From: Cymodocea nodosa
Lineage: Eukaryota; Streptophyta; Magnoliopsida; Alismatales; Cymodoceaceae
DNA length: 64,000 nt
Assembly (NCBI GenBank): GCA_036874045.1
Contig: CM072341.1
Span: forward strand, 13,838,501-13,902,500
Direction of reading: 5' to 3'
The number at the start of each line of letters is the position of its first letter. Positions within the stretch are counted from its first letter, which is position 1. Below the pieces are notes generated by a model. That model saw only the letters and a program-made list of their open reading frames with translations. It was not told the origin of the DNA and did not search any database. Made by a program: the position numbers and the translations under genes. Below, in pieces: positions 33,621-44,796 of this stretch.

Positions 33621-35290
33621 ATCTTTTCATAGAATAGTTAAAGGTCTAACTATTTTGCTAAAATCTTTAATAAATCTTCTATAAAATCCAGCGTGTCCTA
33701 GAAATGATCTAATATATTTTACTGATTTAGGTTCTGGTAGATTAGAAATTACTTCTATTTTAGCTTTATCTACTTCCAACCCTTTCTTTGAAACAGCATG
33801 TCCTAAGACTATTCCTTGTTTAACCATGAAGTAACATTTTTCCCAATTCAGAACCAGATTTTTTTCCACACAGCATTTTAATACTTGGTCTAAATTGTTT
33901 AAACACACTTCATAAGAAGCTCCATAAACAATAAAATCATCCATAAATATTTCTAGAAAATCTTCAGTCATTCTAGTGAATATGCCTATACCTTTGAAAG
34001 GTGGCTGGTGCATTGCATAGTCCGAATGGCATTCTCTTAAAAGCATAAGTTCCATTAGGGCAGGTGAAAGTTGTTTTCTCTTGATCCTCTAATGCTATTG
34101 GGACTTGGTTATATCCTGAATACCCATCTAGGAAACAAAAATATTCTTGCCTTGCTAATTTTTCTAACATTTGATCTATGAAAGGTAAGGGAAAATGATA
34201 TTTCCTAGTCACTGCATTTAGCTTTCTATAATCTATACATACTCTCCAACCTGATTGAATTCTAATAGGTATTAAGTCTTGACTTTCATTCCTAACAACT
34301 GTTAATCCGGATTTCTTGAGAACTACATGGATTAGGCTAACCCATGAGTTATCAGAAATCGAATAAATTATGTCATTATCTAACCATTTAACTATTTCCT
34401 TCCTGACTACTTCTTTTAGGTTTAGATTTGACATTCTCTTTGGAATTCTAGCAGGTTTAGCATTCTCTTTTAAATATATGTGGTGACAGCATAAACTTGA
34501 ACTTAATCCTTTTATATCAATCATAGTCCATCCTATTGCTTCTTTATAAGTTTTGACTACATCTTTTAATTTGGCAATTTGGTTCTCTTTTAAATTTGAA
34601 GCAATAATGATTGGACAAGTTCGTTTTTCTTCCAAAAATATATAGGTTAATTCAGGAGGTAAAGGTTTTAATTCTAATTGCTGCCCATCAAAAGCTAGAG
34701 CTCCTACTTGAACATCATCATTTTCTAAATTATTTTCTTCCTGATCTCTTTCTATATTTATGCTTTCACTTTCCTCTAAAGTTTCAGAATCGAGTTGCCT
34801 ATTTAATTCTTCTTGAATCACATCATCTAGCATATCTCCTTCATCCTCTAAAAAATCTATAATATGTAAGGACATTTCTAACTCAAACTTTTCTGGTTTG
34901 AAATATTTAATTGAGTATCCTCATTACCATATGCTAACTTCATTACTCCAGTTTTACAATTAATAACTGCCACTACTGTTACTAAAAATGGCCTTCACAA
35001 AATTAAAGATGTATCACTATTTTTATGCATAATTTGTTGGGAATCCAAAATTACAATATCAATAGGATATATGAAGTTTTTTATTTTAATTAAGGCATCC
35101 TCTATTTTTCCTCTAGAGTATCTTATACTTCTATCAACTAATTGAATAACCGTCCTAGTAGAGATTAAGTCTTCTAATCCTAAAGATGCTAATATATCAC
35201 TTAGCATAACATTTATACTTGCACCTAAGTCTGTTAAGGTTCTTTCTAGAATGGTATTTCCTATAGTGCATGATATAACAGGGATTCCAA
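33621..35290 (-). pseudogene. Protease and reverse transcriptase of element B
   Basis: Protease (about 34930-35290) reads TDLGASINVM with the catalytic aspartate intact, then LVDRSIRYSRGKIED (A has ADRSIRYPRG). RT has WVSLIHVVLKKSG, WRVCIDYRKLN, FLDGYSGYNQVP, FGLCNAPATFQR and FMDDFIVYG. A frameshift near 33973-34055 splits the RT; other breaks separate the protease. Open parts: 33973-34875, 33627-34055 and 34995-35207. Confidence 0.87.
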
Positions 35291-35488
35291 GATCAGATAA
35301 CTTTTAGGAATTTGTGGTAGAAATAGGGAACTACTTTGCTCAGCTAAAAAGACTTTCCTTAAAACTTTTCGCTCTCTTTTCTTAGTACACCAATCCTTAT
35401 GAAATTTAGCACAATGTGGCATTTTCTACAATAAATCTAACAAGGGAATATTAACTTGTACTTTTTCAAAAATTTCTCTAATTTTTTC

Positions 35489-36447
35489 TTATTTTTCAGG
35501 AATTATTTGTTGTAATCTTTCAGGATAGGGTGCTAATAATTGTGATTTAAAAGATTCTTTTTCTTTCATTTGATTTGTTTGATCACTTTTAGTCTCATTT
35601 GCAAATTCATATTTTTCTTCATTGATTTCTATATTTTTAGATATTACATTTTCATTATCATTTTGGTTTTTGTTCTTATCCACCTTCATATTATTTTCGT
35701 TTTGAATTCTTGGTGGTAAATCAGTTCTAGATCTTAATGTTATACATATATATCTTCCAAATTTTTGTTACTTTCTTGATGTTCTTGTATATCATTTTCA
35801 TGATTATGATCTTCAATTGTTTATAGTCTTAAATTACACTCTTTAAATTCTCTTGCTTTGGTATTTTCTTTTGTTTGTATGTCTTGCAAATTATGCAAAT
35901 CTATAACATTAGAATTTTCATTTGTGTTGTCCTATTGCATAACTTGTAATTTTATTGTATATTCATCCAAAGCTTTTAGTTTTCTTTCCAGATCATCTAA
36001 TCTCATTGCATTCAATTTTTGATCAATCTTCATTATGGTTTTTTCAGTTTCGTAAATGATATCAATTTTGGGTTCTAAATATGCTTCCTTATAGTTTAAT
36101 AGGTTGACTTCTTGTTGTTGACACATAAATTGTTCCAATTTGTCCATGTTTTGCTCTATGCTACGCTCTAGTCTGTTATACCTATCCCAAACTTCCTTGT
36201 CTCTCAACATATTACACATTCTAAGCTGACCATTAGTTGGGTAAACCATAAAATTCTCATACTCAGAACTATTATAGTTAAGATAATTCATTTGTTGTTC
36301 ATGTGATCTAACCATCTGCAATCGTTTTAGTTTCAAACAATTAGAAATGTCGTGACCTTCCAATTTGCAGAATTCACATATGCTAACTACAGGTTTCAGA
36401 AATCTTTGAGCATAAGCATACGCCATATTCTCCATAGAAGTAAACAC
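35489..36447 (-). pseudogene. Zinc-knuckle N-terminus and linker of the element B polyprotein
   Basis: MENMAYAYAQRFLKPVVSIC leads into the knuckle CEFCKLEGHDISNC, then LKLKRLQMVRSHEQQMNY and the coiled linker. Open parts 35932-36447 and 35489-35689. The region closes with PEK then TAA, the same place as the TAA at 2061 in A. No capsid domain lies between the primer site and the knuckle. Confidence 0.82.
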
Positions 36448-36502
36448 ACAACACTTTTGCTATTAAAACAAAACAGCACTTACAGTTGCTTAGCTTCTCA
36501 AT

Positions 36503-36520
36503 TTCCCTGGCAACAGCGCT
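36503..36520 (-). other. Primer binding site of element B, tRNA-Asp type, decayed
   Basis: The minus strand reads TAGCGCTGTTGCCAGGGA, three differences from the tRNA-Asp complement, all transitions. It lies 7 bp from the LTR end. Confidence 0.78.
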
Positions 36521-36527
36521 AGAAGAC

Positions 36528-38446
36528 TTGTTCAGGTTGCTTAGGTGGCACCAAAGAACTTGTATTGGTTCCCAGGCAACAACACTAAATAACTTGTATT
36601 TGTTAACTTCTGTTTTTAACTTAGTTAATTTGTCTTTATGCTTATCAGTAATTCCTTTTTAGAAGTAAACAAACAACCTTTCACACAAATTAGATATTAA
36701 TTCCAATTTGTATTTTAACTACAAGTGCATAGTGTATATTGTATTTGTGTGCAAGTACAGGTTGATCTCATAGAGAAATTGAGTAAGAATTGTGTACTAT
36801 TTTTTTATTTTTTTATAATATACTTAATGTGTTTAGTAATCCCTCCATTGAGTTATAGTTAACATAATGGATTGATCTCATAGACTTAAGTTAACTCTAC
36901 AAGCCTATCTTTTTAGTTTAATACTGCTATTTACAGAGGAATTCGAACAACCATTGGGCGGTTCTACAGATTGTAAATAACAACAATTGAGCTCTTTAAT
37001 GCTAGTGAATATTAGATTTATCATTAAGCAACACTAACATTCAAATATTTCAAACAGTAACCATTAAAATCTTTAAGTATCCAGAACAATCGATTTCAGT
37101 AAACTGTGATACTATTTTCTATTTTCTGAATCAAACAAACACAAAACATTCACAATACTAACAATAACAACTTTAATCACAATACAAAATAAACAATACA
37201 ACACTTGAATACTAAATATAAACTTAGATAAGTTGTTGTTTCTGGTATTTTTGTTTCGAGATATTCATGAAAATGGGTGAAAGGTGAAATGTAAAAATCT
37301 CTATCGACAGTAAATAGTTCTGTCACTACATGTTACGTGATTACACCACTGAAAACTTAATCACTTACAATTCTGCCTCCTCTTCCTATAGAATCGTGAG
37401 TCGAAAATTGCAAGATGATCTCCTCTTCAACATACTGGCATCAACCTGAAACCAAGGCTAGAAGCTTTATGATCTCTTGAGATATGAGTCGGTGCTTGGT
37501 GAAAATGGCTTCCCTTCCCACGACATGATCACTCCTCATAGTGGTTGTCAGGCACCGTGTTTAGCTCGAAATCGACCCGACATCAGGAAAGTATCCTCAC
37601 AGACCTCCAATGGTTGGTGATTATGGTAATTATGGTGATGTTGGTGAATTGTTGGTGATGGTGTGGATGATTTAGTGAACTTCCAATGCTGTCTGCAGTT
37701 AGCGCGGTCTTTCACCTTTACACACATTGCCACACACCTCCAATCACACCTTCATTTTTTCTCCTCTTCTTTTATACTTCTTCAATAGTAACTACTTCTG
37801 CTTTAAATGATCGGTTGGATTTCCTTCATTCAGATCAACGATGGTGATTTCTTCTCCCTTCCATGAGTGAATTCCTACGTGATACGTGTAATCGTGGCTT
37901 TCCTTCAAATGTTTTGTTTCTGTAATTTCTACAGTAGTATATTAGAAAATAAATGGTTCGTGGAGTAACAGATAACTCAATAGACTTACTTCATTGATTT
38001 AACTATAAAACACGTACACTAAAGAAATAAGCTGCTAACCTAACACGTTACCTTAGTGTGTATTCATGTAACTCAACGTGTATAGTTATGCTAACTTAAC
38101 GAGTTAAACATGTGCATCTTATGTGATATACTAAAGCATTTAAATTCAACACGTGTACTTCAGGAAATAATAAAATATTCTTTAAAACATAATTGTCCGG
38201 TACATTATACATAACTCTCCGAAATAATAGAAAATTCAGATACTTGAATTTCACAGCCTACAATTTACCGACAGTCCAAAAATGTACTAAATTAACATTA
38301 ATTTCCTAGAATTATGCAGATTCTTTCATTAAAGCATATAATAGTGCAATTATAACATAATGGCTTAATTCTCATATGATAAGCTAAATATTATGCAATT
38401 AACCATCATTTAACCGTTAATATTATGCACTTTTTCATTCTAAACA
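36528..38446 (-). repeat. Element B 5' LTR (1919 bp)
   Basis: Plus-strand ends TGTTCAGG and TCTAAACA; similar to A's LTR over its whole length, with a TATAAAA box on the minus strand at 37770-37776. It includes extra sequence near 36550-36590. Its inverted-repeat block (36845-36900) is more degraded than A's. Confidence 0.88.
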
Positions 38447-38543
38447 AGAAGCATCTTGCTGTTCAAACATTCATATATATAAAAAAAAAGTTTACAATTA
38501 CAAGCAATCAAATATTTTCAATACAAATAAATGAATAATACAT

Positions 38544-40765
38544 TTAGTCTTTCTTCCTAAGTTCATCTACTTCCTCCTAAAGCTTTTCTAATTATTGTTT
38601 TAATTGATTAATATATTCTACAACTCCTATAATTTCTCCAAAAGGTCTAGCTATTCTAGCAGCAACTACAACAACATTATAATTTCTATACTCCTTCATA
38701 GAAATGGTTCTAGATCTTATCTTCTTGGATGTTCATTTCGTGAAGTCTATTCCTTCCACCATTAATTCTAGTATCAAGTCCCCAAAGAATAATTTCTTTT
38801 TTGCAGATTTGATCTTTGACAAGAAGACTTGACACCAATTAACTTGAATTTTGTTTACAACTGCATAGGTGGCCCATTTGATAAATTGACTCAATTCTAT
38901 ATCATGGTCATGCCCTTGATAGACAGTTTTAACTAAAATGTTTGCCACCATGTGTGCTTTCCCATTTAAATACTTTAGTCTATTTAGTAATGGCACACTA
39001 GGATCGATGGCCAAACATTACTTGATTTCTTATTCTATCCATTTAGTTGTAGTTGTATTTTCTAGAATTTCAATCCCTTCATTTTTTAGTCTAAAAATGT
39101 TGTGGAGGAGTTTTGATGTTATCTGAATATTAACTTCCTCCACATTAGAAATTAATTTTCCTTCTACCTCTCCTAAATTTGCATAAAAACAAGATACTAA
39201 ATTTTCATAAACTACATGCCTTTTTGTCTTTAAAATAATTTCTAGTAGGCCCTAGAATTCAAATAATTCTTTAACCTCCTCCATTCTAGTTCAGTCTACT
39301 GGCCTATTATAAATTATATCATATCTCTTTATTTCTTGATACTTGTTATATGCTTCCTAACTCCAAAAGTGAGCTTTATTTAGAATTGTTGCTTCAAACG
39401 GATCAGGAATTTAGATTTGTTGCTCTAGAGGAGTTTGTTCTTGAATTTCTTCTTTAAGTTGTTGAGCTTATTACTATACTTGTTGCTGAAAATAATTCTA
39501 AGATTTCTGTCTTTCAGTTTTGGAATGTGGTGGAGAGCCTGCAAAACTTTTTAAACTTTTATCTTGTATTTTCTTCATAAATTACTAAAGAGTTTCTCTC
39601 TCTTTAGTGGAATCTATCGAATCATTTTCTTCCTGTTTAGCTTCCTACTCAGCTTCTTCTTTTTCTTCTTCCTCCTCACTACCAATCTACATTGTTACTA
39701 TTCTTTCTGATTTTGTGGCAGATTGGGATAGAGTTATGGGCACAATATATTCTGCCCTAACTTCTTTTTCCAATTCTTCAAGCTACAAACTAATTTTAGC
39801 TTGTTTTTCTTCTCTTCTTTGCTCCTACTCTTGATCTTCTTCTTCTCTTGATAGTAAACCTACAAAAATGGGCTCTTTATGCCCTACTGTAAATACTATA
39901 AGCTTAGATTTAATTTCTACTTGAGCCTTAGGTACTATTTCTTTTCCTTTTCTTCTTCCTAATAGTTCTACCTGCTCTTCTTCTTCTTCTTCTTCAAATA
40001 ACAAATCAACAAAAAGAGGCTCTTTAGGCACTCAAGCCACAAGTACTAGCTCTTCCTGTTTTACTTTCTCTATAGTTGCTAGTCTCGAAGGACTAGCCTT
40101 AGCTTCTCTTATAATAGGTATGGTAGTAGCTTCTTGATGTTGTTCAACTTTAACTTTGTATTGGGCCTTCAACTTTTCTACAGCCCTTCTTTTGTGAAGT
40201 GCATCAAACACCAGATGTGCTTTAACTACTACCAAATCTTCTGATTCTCCTTGGCTTTTCCCAACTTGAACCAGTTCTTCAAATTCTCTTAACTCTTCTT
40301 CAGTAGATGGTCTAGGTGGTGGAATTGAAGGTCCTGCTTATTCTACTACCGTAGCCACTTCAACTTGCTCTTTTAGCTGTTGTTGTGAAGGTTCTAGCTG
40401 CTACTCTAGTTCTTCCTACTCTCTCTATTCTTTTCCTTGTTGATAAGCTGCTTCTACAGCTATCTTTCTTATAAACCACAACTATGATTTCCTTCTTATA
40501 AGTTCTAGGGTAACTTTATTATGCAGCCTGATTTTTTTTCTCTATTGACGACTACTTCTGTAGCTACTCGTATTCTTGGTTCCATTATTTGAGGTATTCT
40601 AACATTCAAATTTGCGAGCCTTCTTGTAAAAAAGAATAGGTCATCCTCTACATTTTCTAGTTACTTCTCTCTGGTGGTGTTTCTGATCTTCTATCATGAA
40701 TGTCATTCCTCTAACTATTTGAGGAATTCTGTAGTGTCAATTTGATCCCAGAAGTTTTGCTCCAT
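38544..40765 (-). pseudogene. Accessory ORF of element D
   Basis: From ATG at 40765 (MEQNFWDQIDTTEFLK) to TAA at 38544-38546 (DELRKKD-stop). Recognisable: VVVKAHLVFDALHKRRAVEKL, the E-rich linker, LLNRLKYLNGKAHMVANIL, ELSQFIKWATYAVV, KKKLFFGDLIL. Open parts 38733-39014, 40032-40235 and 39825-40031. DFTK is followed by TGA; A and B have TAG at the same codon, so all probably derive from TGG. Confidence 0.82.
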
Positions 40766-41460
40766 CTTTGTCTTTGTTGCGTTACGGAATGGAATAGAAT
40801 CGCTTTGATCTTTAATGTTCTAAGTTCTAAATGATTTCTATAGATAATGCCCCCAAATCTTAAGTTTTAGTATAAATAAACCCTAAGTTTTTTTGGAGGG
40901 TAATCAGGTCATTTCCCATGCAAACTATCACTAGTTACACATACTACTCTATGGAGTTATGATTAACTCCACAGACTAAGTCCATGGACTTACCTTAAGT
41001 ACTCCATTGAGTTATAGTTAACTCAATGGAGTAAGTTCATTGAGTTAAGCTTAACTCAACAGACCTCCTATAAAGTTATAACTAACAAAATAAATAACTA
41101 TAATAATAATTATTCGGTCAACATCGAAGAATCTCCAATCCAACTAACTCTTAATTTTAATATTTCTGAATTTTGGTCAAACCATTATACTTCCACAATT
41201 GAACTGAAATTACAGAATATATATTTTTCTAACACTCGATTGAACCAATACTCTATTTCGATCAAATCGACACTCTACTTAATATAAAATTTCTTTTTAC
41301 TTTTTTTTAGTAATCAGTTAGGCCAATGGATCCTTTCTATGTGACCATTACAATATATTCTTTTAATTTTTCTACTTCGATAGCACCGATGATTTCTTTC
41401 GATTAAACCAGCTCTACATTAAAATAATAATAATAATAATAATTGTTTTTGTAATATATA
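40766..41460 (-). other. Spacer between integrase and accessory ORF in element D
   Basis: TATAAATA-type box (minus strand, about 40869-40882) around 105-110 bp before the ATG; inverted-repeat block at 40935-41065; degenerate GGTTNAACC/ATCGAA repeats at 41110-41410. The same arrangement as A and B. Confidence 0.75.
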
Positions 41461-41740
41461 TTACTTAATAGAACTTGAGTAGTCTTCTACTCTTACTTCT
41501 TTTATAATTCCAAAGGAACTTTTTAGAAATGTCAAAATAGGTCTAAGTCTTTGTCTATTTACTTTAAATATATTTTGATTTTTAGGATTTTGAATTTCTA
41601 TAGCTCTATAGGAATAAATATTTCGAACTATGTAAGGTCCTACCCATCTAGATCTTAATTTTCCTAGATGATTATGAAGTCTAGTCATGTAAAGATATAC
41701 TTCTTGTCCTATTTCAAAAGTTTTTGGAATAATTTTCTTG
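41461..41740 (-). pseudogene. Integrase C-terminus of element D
   Basis: [20 protein letters not shown] through VEDYSSSIK, 75 codons, matching the end of A's integrase. Upstream it joins directly to protease sequence, revealing a deletion of about 2.9 kb. Confidence 0.83.
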
Positions 41741-42498
41741 TTAAAAATGGCCTTCCCAAAATTAAAGATGTATCATGATTCATGATTCTATTAGCTAAAA
41801 ATGGTCTTCCCAAAATTAAAGATGTATCATGATTCTAATGCATAATTTGTTGGGAATCCAAAATCACAATATCAATAGGGTATATGAAGTTCTTGATTTT
41901 AATTAGGACATCTTCTATTTTTCCTCTAGAGTATCTTATACTTCTATCTACTAATTGAATGATAGTCCTAGTGGGAATTAAGCCTTCTAATCCTAGGGAT
42001 GCAAATATATCACTAAGCATAACATTTATACTTACACCTAGATTTATTAAGGTTCTCTCCAAAATGGTATTTCCTATAGTGTATGATATAACAGGGATTC
42101 CTAGATTAGATAACTTTTTAGGAATTTATGGTAGAAATAGGGAACTACTTTGCTCAGCTAAAAAGACTTTCCTTAAAATTTTTTCTCTCTTTTCTTAGTA
42201 CATCAATCCTTAAGAAATTTAGCACAATGTGACATTTTTTACAATAAGTCTAACAAAGGAATATTAACTTGTACTTTTTCAAAAATTTCTCTAATTTTTT
42301 CTTATTTTTTAGGAAATGTTTGTTGTAATCTTTCAAGATAGGGTGCTAATGATTGTGATTTACAATATTCTTTTTCTTTCATTTCATTCTTTTGATCATT
42401 TTTAGTTTCATTTTCAGATTCAAATTTTTCTTCATTGATTTCTAAGTTTTCAAATATTACATGTTCATTGTCATTTTGAATTTCTTTCTTATCCACCT
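41741..42498 (-). pseudogene. Protease remnant and zinc-knuckle linker end of element D
   Basis: NLGVSINVMLSDIFASLGLE and VDRSIRYSRGKIED identify the protease; the catalytic aspartate is asparagine. A stretch of about 37-56 bp around ATGG(C/T)CTTCCCAAAATTAAAG occurs twice (about 41743-41830) at the deletion junction. The linker ends LQQTFPKK then TAA, the same stop as in A and B. Confidence 0.8.
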
Positions 42499-42876
42499 TG
42501 TTCAGAATGAAAAAGTGCATAATATTAATGGTTAAATGATAGTTAATTGCATAATATTTAGCTTATCATATGAGAATTCAGTCATTATGTTATAATTGCA
42601 CTATTACATGTTTTAATGAAAGAATCTGCATAATTTCAAGGAATTAGTGTTAATTAAGTACATTTCTTAACAGTTGGTAAGTTATAGGCTTTGAAATTCT
42701 TAAGTATTCGAATTGTCTATTATTTTAGAGAGTTATATTTTATGTACTAGACAATTATGTTTAAATGTTAATAGAATATTTAATTATTTTCTGGAGTACA
42801 TGTGTTGAAACCTTATTACATGACTTAAGTGAATGTTCAGTAAGTTATCTGTTAACTATTTGAAATGTGTTTGAGC
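42499..42876 (+). repeat. Element E: Athila-like LTR, first piece
   Basis: TGTTCAGAATGAAAAAGTGC matches the start of A's 3' LTR. The piece stops at the target duplication TGAGC (42872-42876) of solo LTR H. Confidence 0.85.
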
Positions 42877-44410
42877 TATTAGGACCCTAGTATTTTGATA
42901 ATGCAAAAACCTGTGTGAGGAAAGAAATTGTATTTCACAGATAAGACAGTGTAGTAAAAGATCAAAAGGTAGATAAACAAATACAAGTAGTTCAGAAATT
43001 ATTGTTATAAAGCTACAAGAAAATCGAATAGTTACCAAGCCTAAGTATCCGGAAGGAAGTTAATTTTCAGTAAGTTACAGGCTTAAGTATCCGAAGAGTC
43101 AATTTAAAGCAACAGAAATATCGTCGGACAGTTAGAAGAATAACTATCCGAAATTACAAGGCCTTCAGAGAGTTGTAAAAGATAGTTGGTTGAATGATCG
43201 TAAAGTTAAGGAGTTAACTATCCAAAAGCTCAAGGAAAATCGGAAAGTTAGAAAGGCTAACTATCCAAAACTTAAGTCATTCAATTTCCCACGTGTAGAA
43301 ATCCAGAATAGAAGCTTAAAGAATTTTTTGGAGAGTTAAAAAGCTAACTATCCAAAAAACAAGAAGTTTTTAGAAGGTTATAGATTTAACTATCTAAAAC
43401 TTAAGTTATCCTATTATGCACGTGCAGAATTAAGAAGACAGTAGTCGGAAGCTTCAAATGAAAAATCAAAGAGTTACTGTAGCTAACTATTCGAAAGTCA
43501 AGAACGTTTCGATGAGTTACAGTTACAAGTATTCGAACTTATGACACCTCACGTGTACAACTTAAAATCTCACGTGACAAAAGGACTTAAGTGGTTTTTC
43601 GGTGAGTTACGAACATCCTCGGAAAGAGATAACTATCCAAAAGTTTGAGAAAATCGGAAGGTTATCTTGAAACACCTTTCCAAACAGTAACTTACCATAT
43701 TTGGATCTGCAAATCAGTAAGTACAATAGAATAAATCCATTGAGGAGAAAATATGATTGTTGGAGTTACAAGCATAAATACAAATAGATCATTCAATATT
43801 TAGGAGAGCTATGAAGTGAGATTACACAGACAAACACATACAAAGATACAATATACAATGCATATCAACTACTGTTACAAGAGAAAACTCAATTCAGATT
43901 AACTACTACAAGGAATCAATTGAAAGCTAAATTTACAAGAAGATTCTTAAAGCTCTCCATGCACTAAAAGTCTGATCCAAGAAGGATCATTTGGTTCGTG
44001 GCTTCTACCTTAAAGCTTCATTCAATTGTTGGTTTGAGTTTCAACCTGAAAACTCAAAAGGTTGGTTTACTGAAGTTTATACCTGAAAACTTCCATGTGG
44101 TTGGTTAGAGTTACGACTAGAAAGCTCAAGTGAATGGTTAGTTCTTGCTTCAACCTAAAAGCAAGTGTTTGTAAGTGTTGAGACACTTACTGAAGCCCAA
44201 GTGATCCTTAGGGGTAGACTAGTCGAGTTGGTGAACCACCTAAAATTCCCTTGTGTTTCTTATTTATATTTCCGCTGTGCATGTTTTATATATCTATTTA
44301 GTACTTGTGCTAGCTAATTATTCAAATTGGTTAATTAAGTTAGTAAAAGTTTTAAAACTACACTTAGACACCATTCACCCCCCCTTTGGTGAAGCCATAT
44401 GTTCCTAACA
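42877..44410 (+). repeat. Solo copia LTR H
   Basis: 1534 bp from TATTAGGACCCTAGT to GTTCCTAACA, flanked by TGAGC on both sides (42872-42876 and 44411-44415). It is the plus-orientation, diverged relative of the LTRs of F and G, ending in ACCATTCACCCCCCCTTTGG. No internal sequence, so it arose by LTR-LTR recombination. The first dinucleotide TG has decayed to TA. Confidence 0.88.
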
Positions 44411-44796
44411 TGAGCATCAGATAGTTAGGTTTGTAAGTATCCGAAATATCTGAACTCGTTAAGTTAGAATTATGCACGTGTTGAAATTAAATGTTTTATT
44501 ATATCACATGAGCTACACATGTTTAACTCGTTAAGTTAGCATAACTATACGTGTTGAGTTACTTGAATATACACTAAGGTAACGCGTTGTGTTAGTGTTA
44601 TAAGCTTATAAGTTATTTCTTTATTGCATGTGTTTTCATAGTTAAGTCAACAAAGTAAGTCCATTGAGTTACACTAACTCCATGGACCATTTATTTTCTA
44701 ACATGCCACTATAGCAGTTGCAGAAATAGGAAATTCGAAGGAAAACCATAATTACACGTATCACATAAGAATTCACTCATAGAATGAAGAAGAAAT
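44411..44796 (+). repeat. Element E LTR, second piece
   Basis: It continues E's LTR (TCAGATAGTTAGG, ACTCGTTAAGTTAG, GCATAACTATACGTGTTGAG) up to the duplication GAAAT (44792-44796) of element F. Confidence 0.85.

Larger units (their letters stand above)
15956..38446 (-). mobile_element. Element B: second Athila-like element, 3' end cut off by A, carrying copia element C
   Basis: Read on the minus strand: LTR 36528-38446, primer site, zinc knuckle, protease, RT, RNase H, integrase, spacer, accessory ORF (split by C at 21596-31028), gag, F-box ORF, which is cut at 15956 by A. Module order is the same as in A. The remainder of the F-box ORF, 3' region and 3' LTR should lie left of the window. 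All ORFs are broken by frameshifts and stops, so B is older than A. Confidence 0.92.
38447..42498 (-). mobile_element. Element D: third Athila-like member, internally deleted remnant
   Basis: On the minus strand: linker end and PEK-stop region (42498-42200), protease remnant (about 42120-41744), integrase C-terminus (41740-41461), spacer, accessory ORF (40765-38544). RT, RNase H and the integrase core are missing. E was inserted at 42498/42499 and B at 38446/38447, so D is the oldest visible element. Confidence 0.83.
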
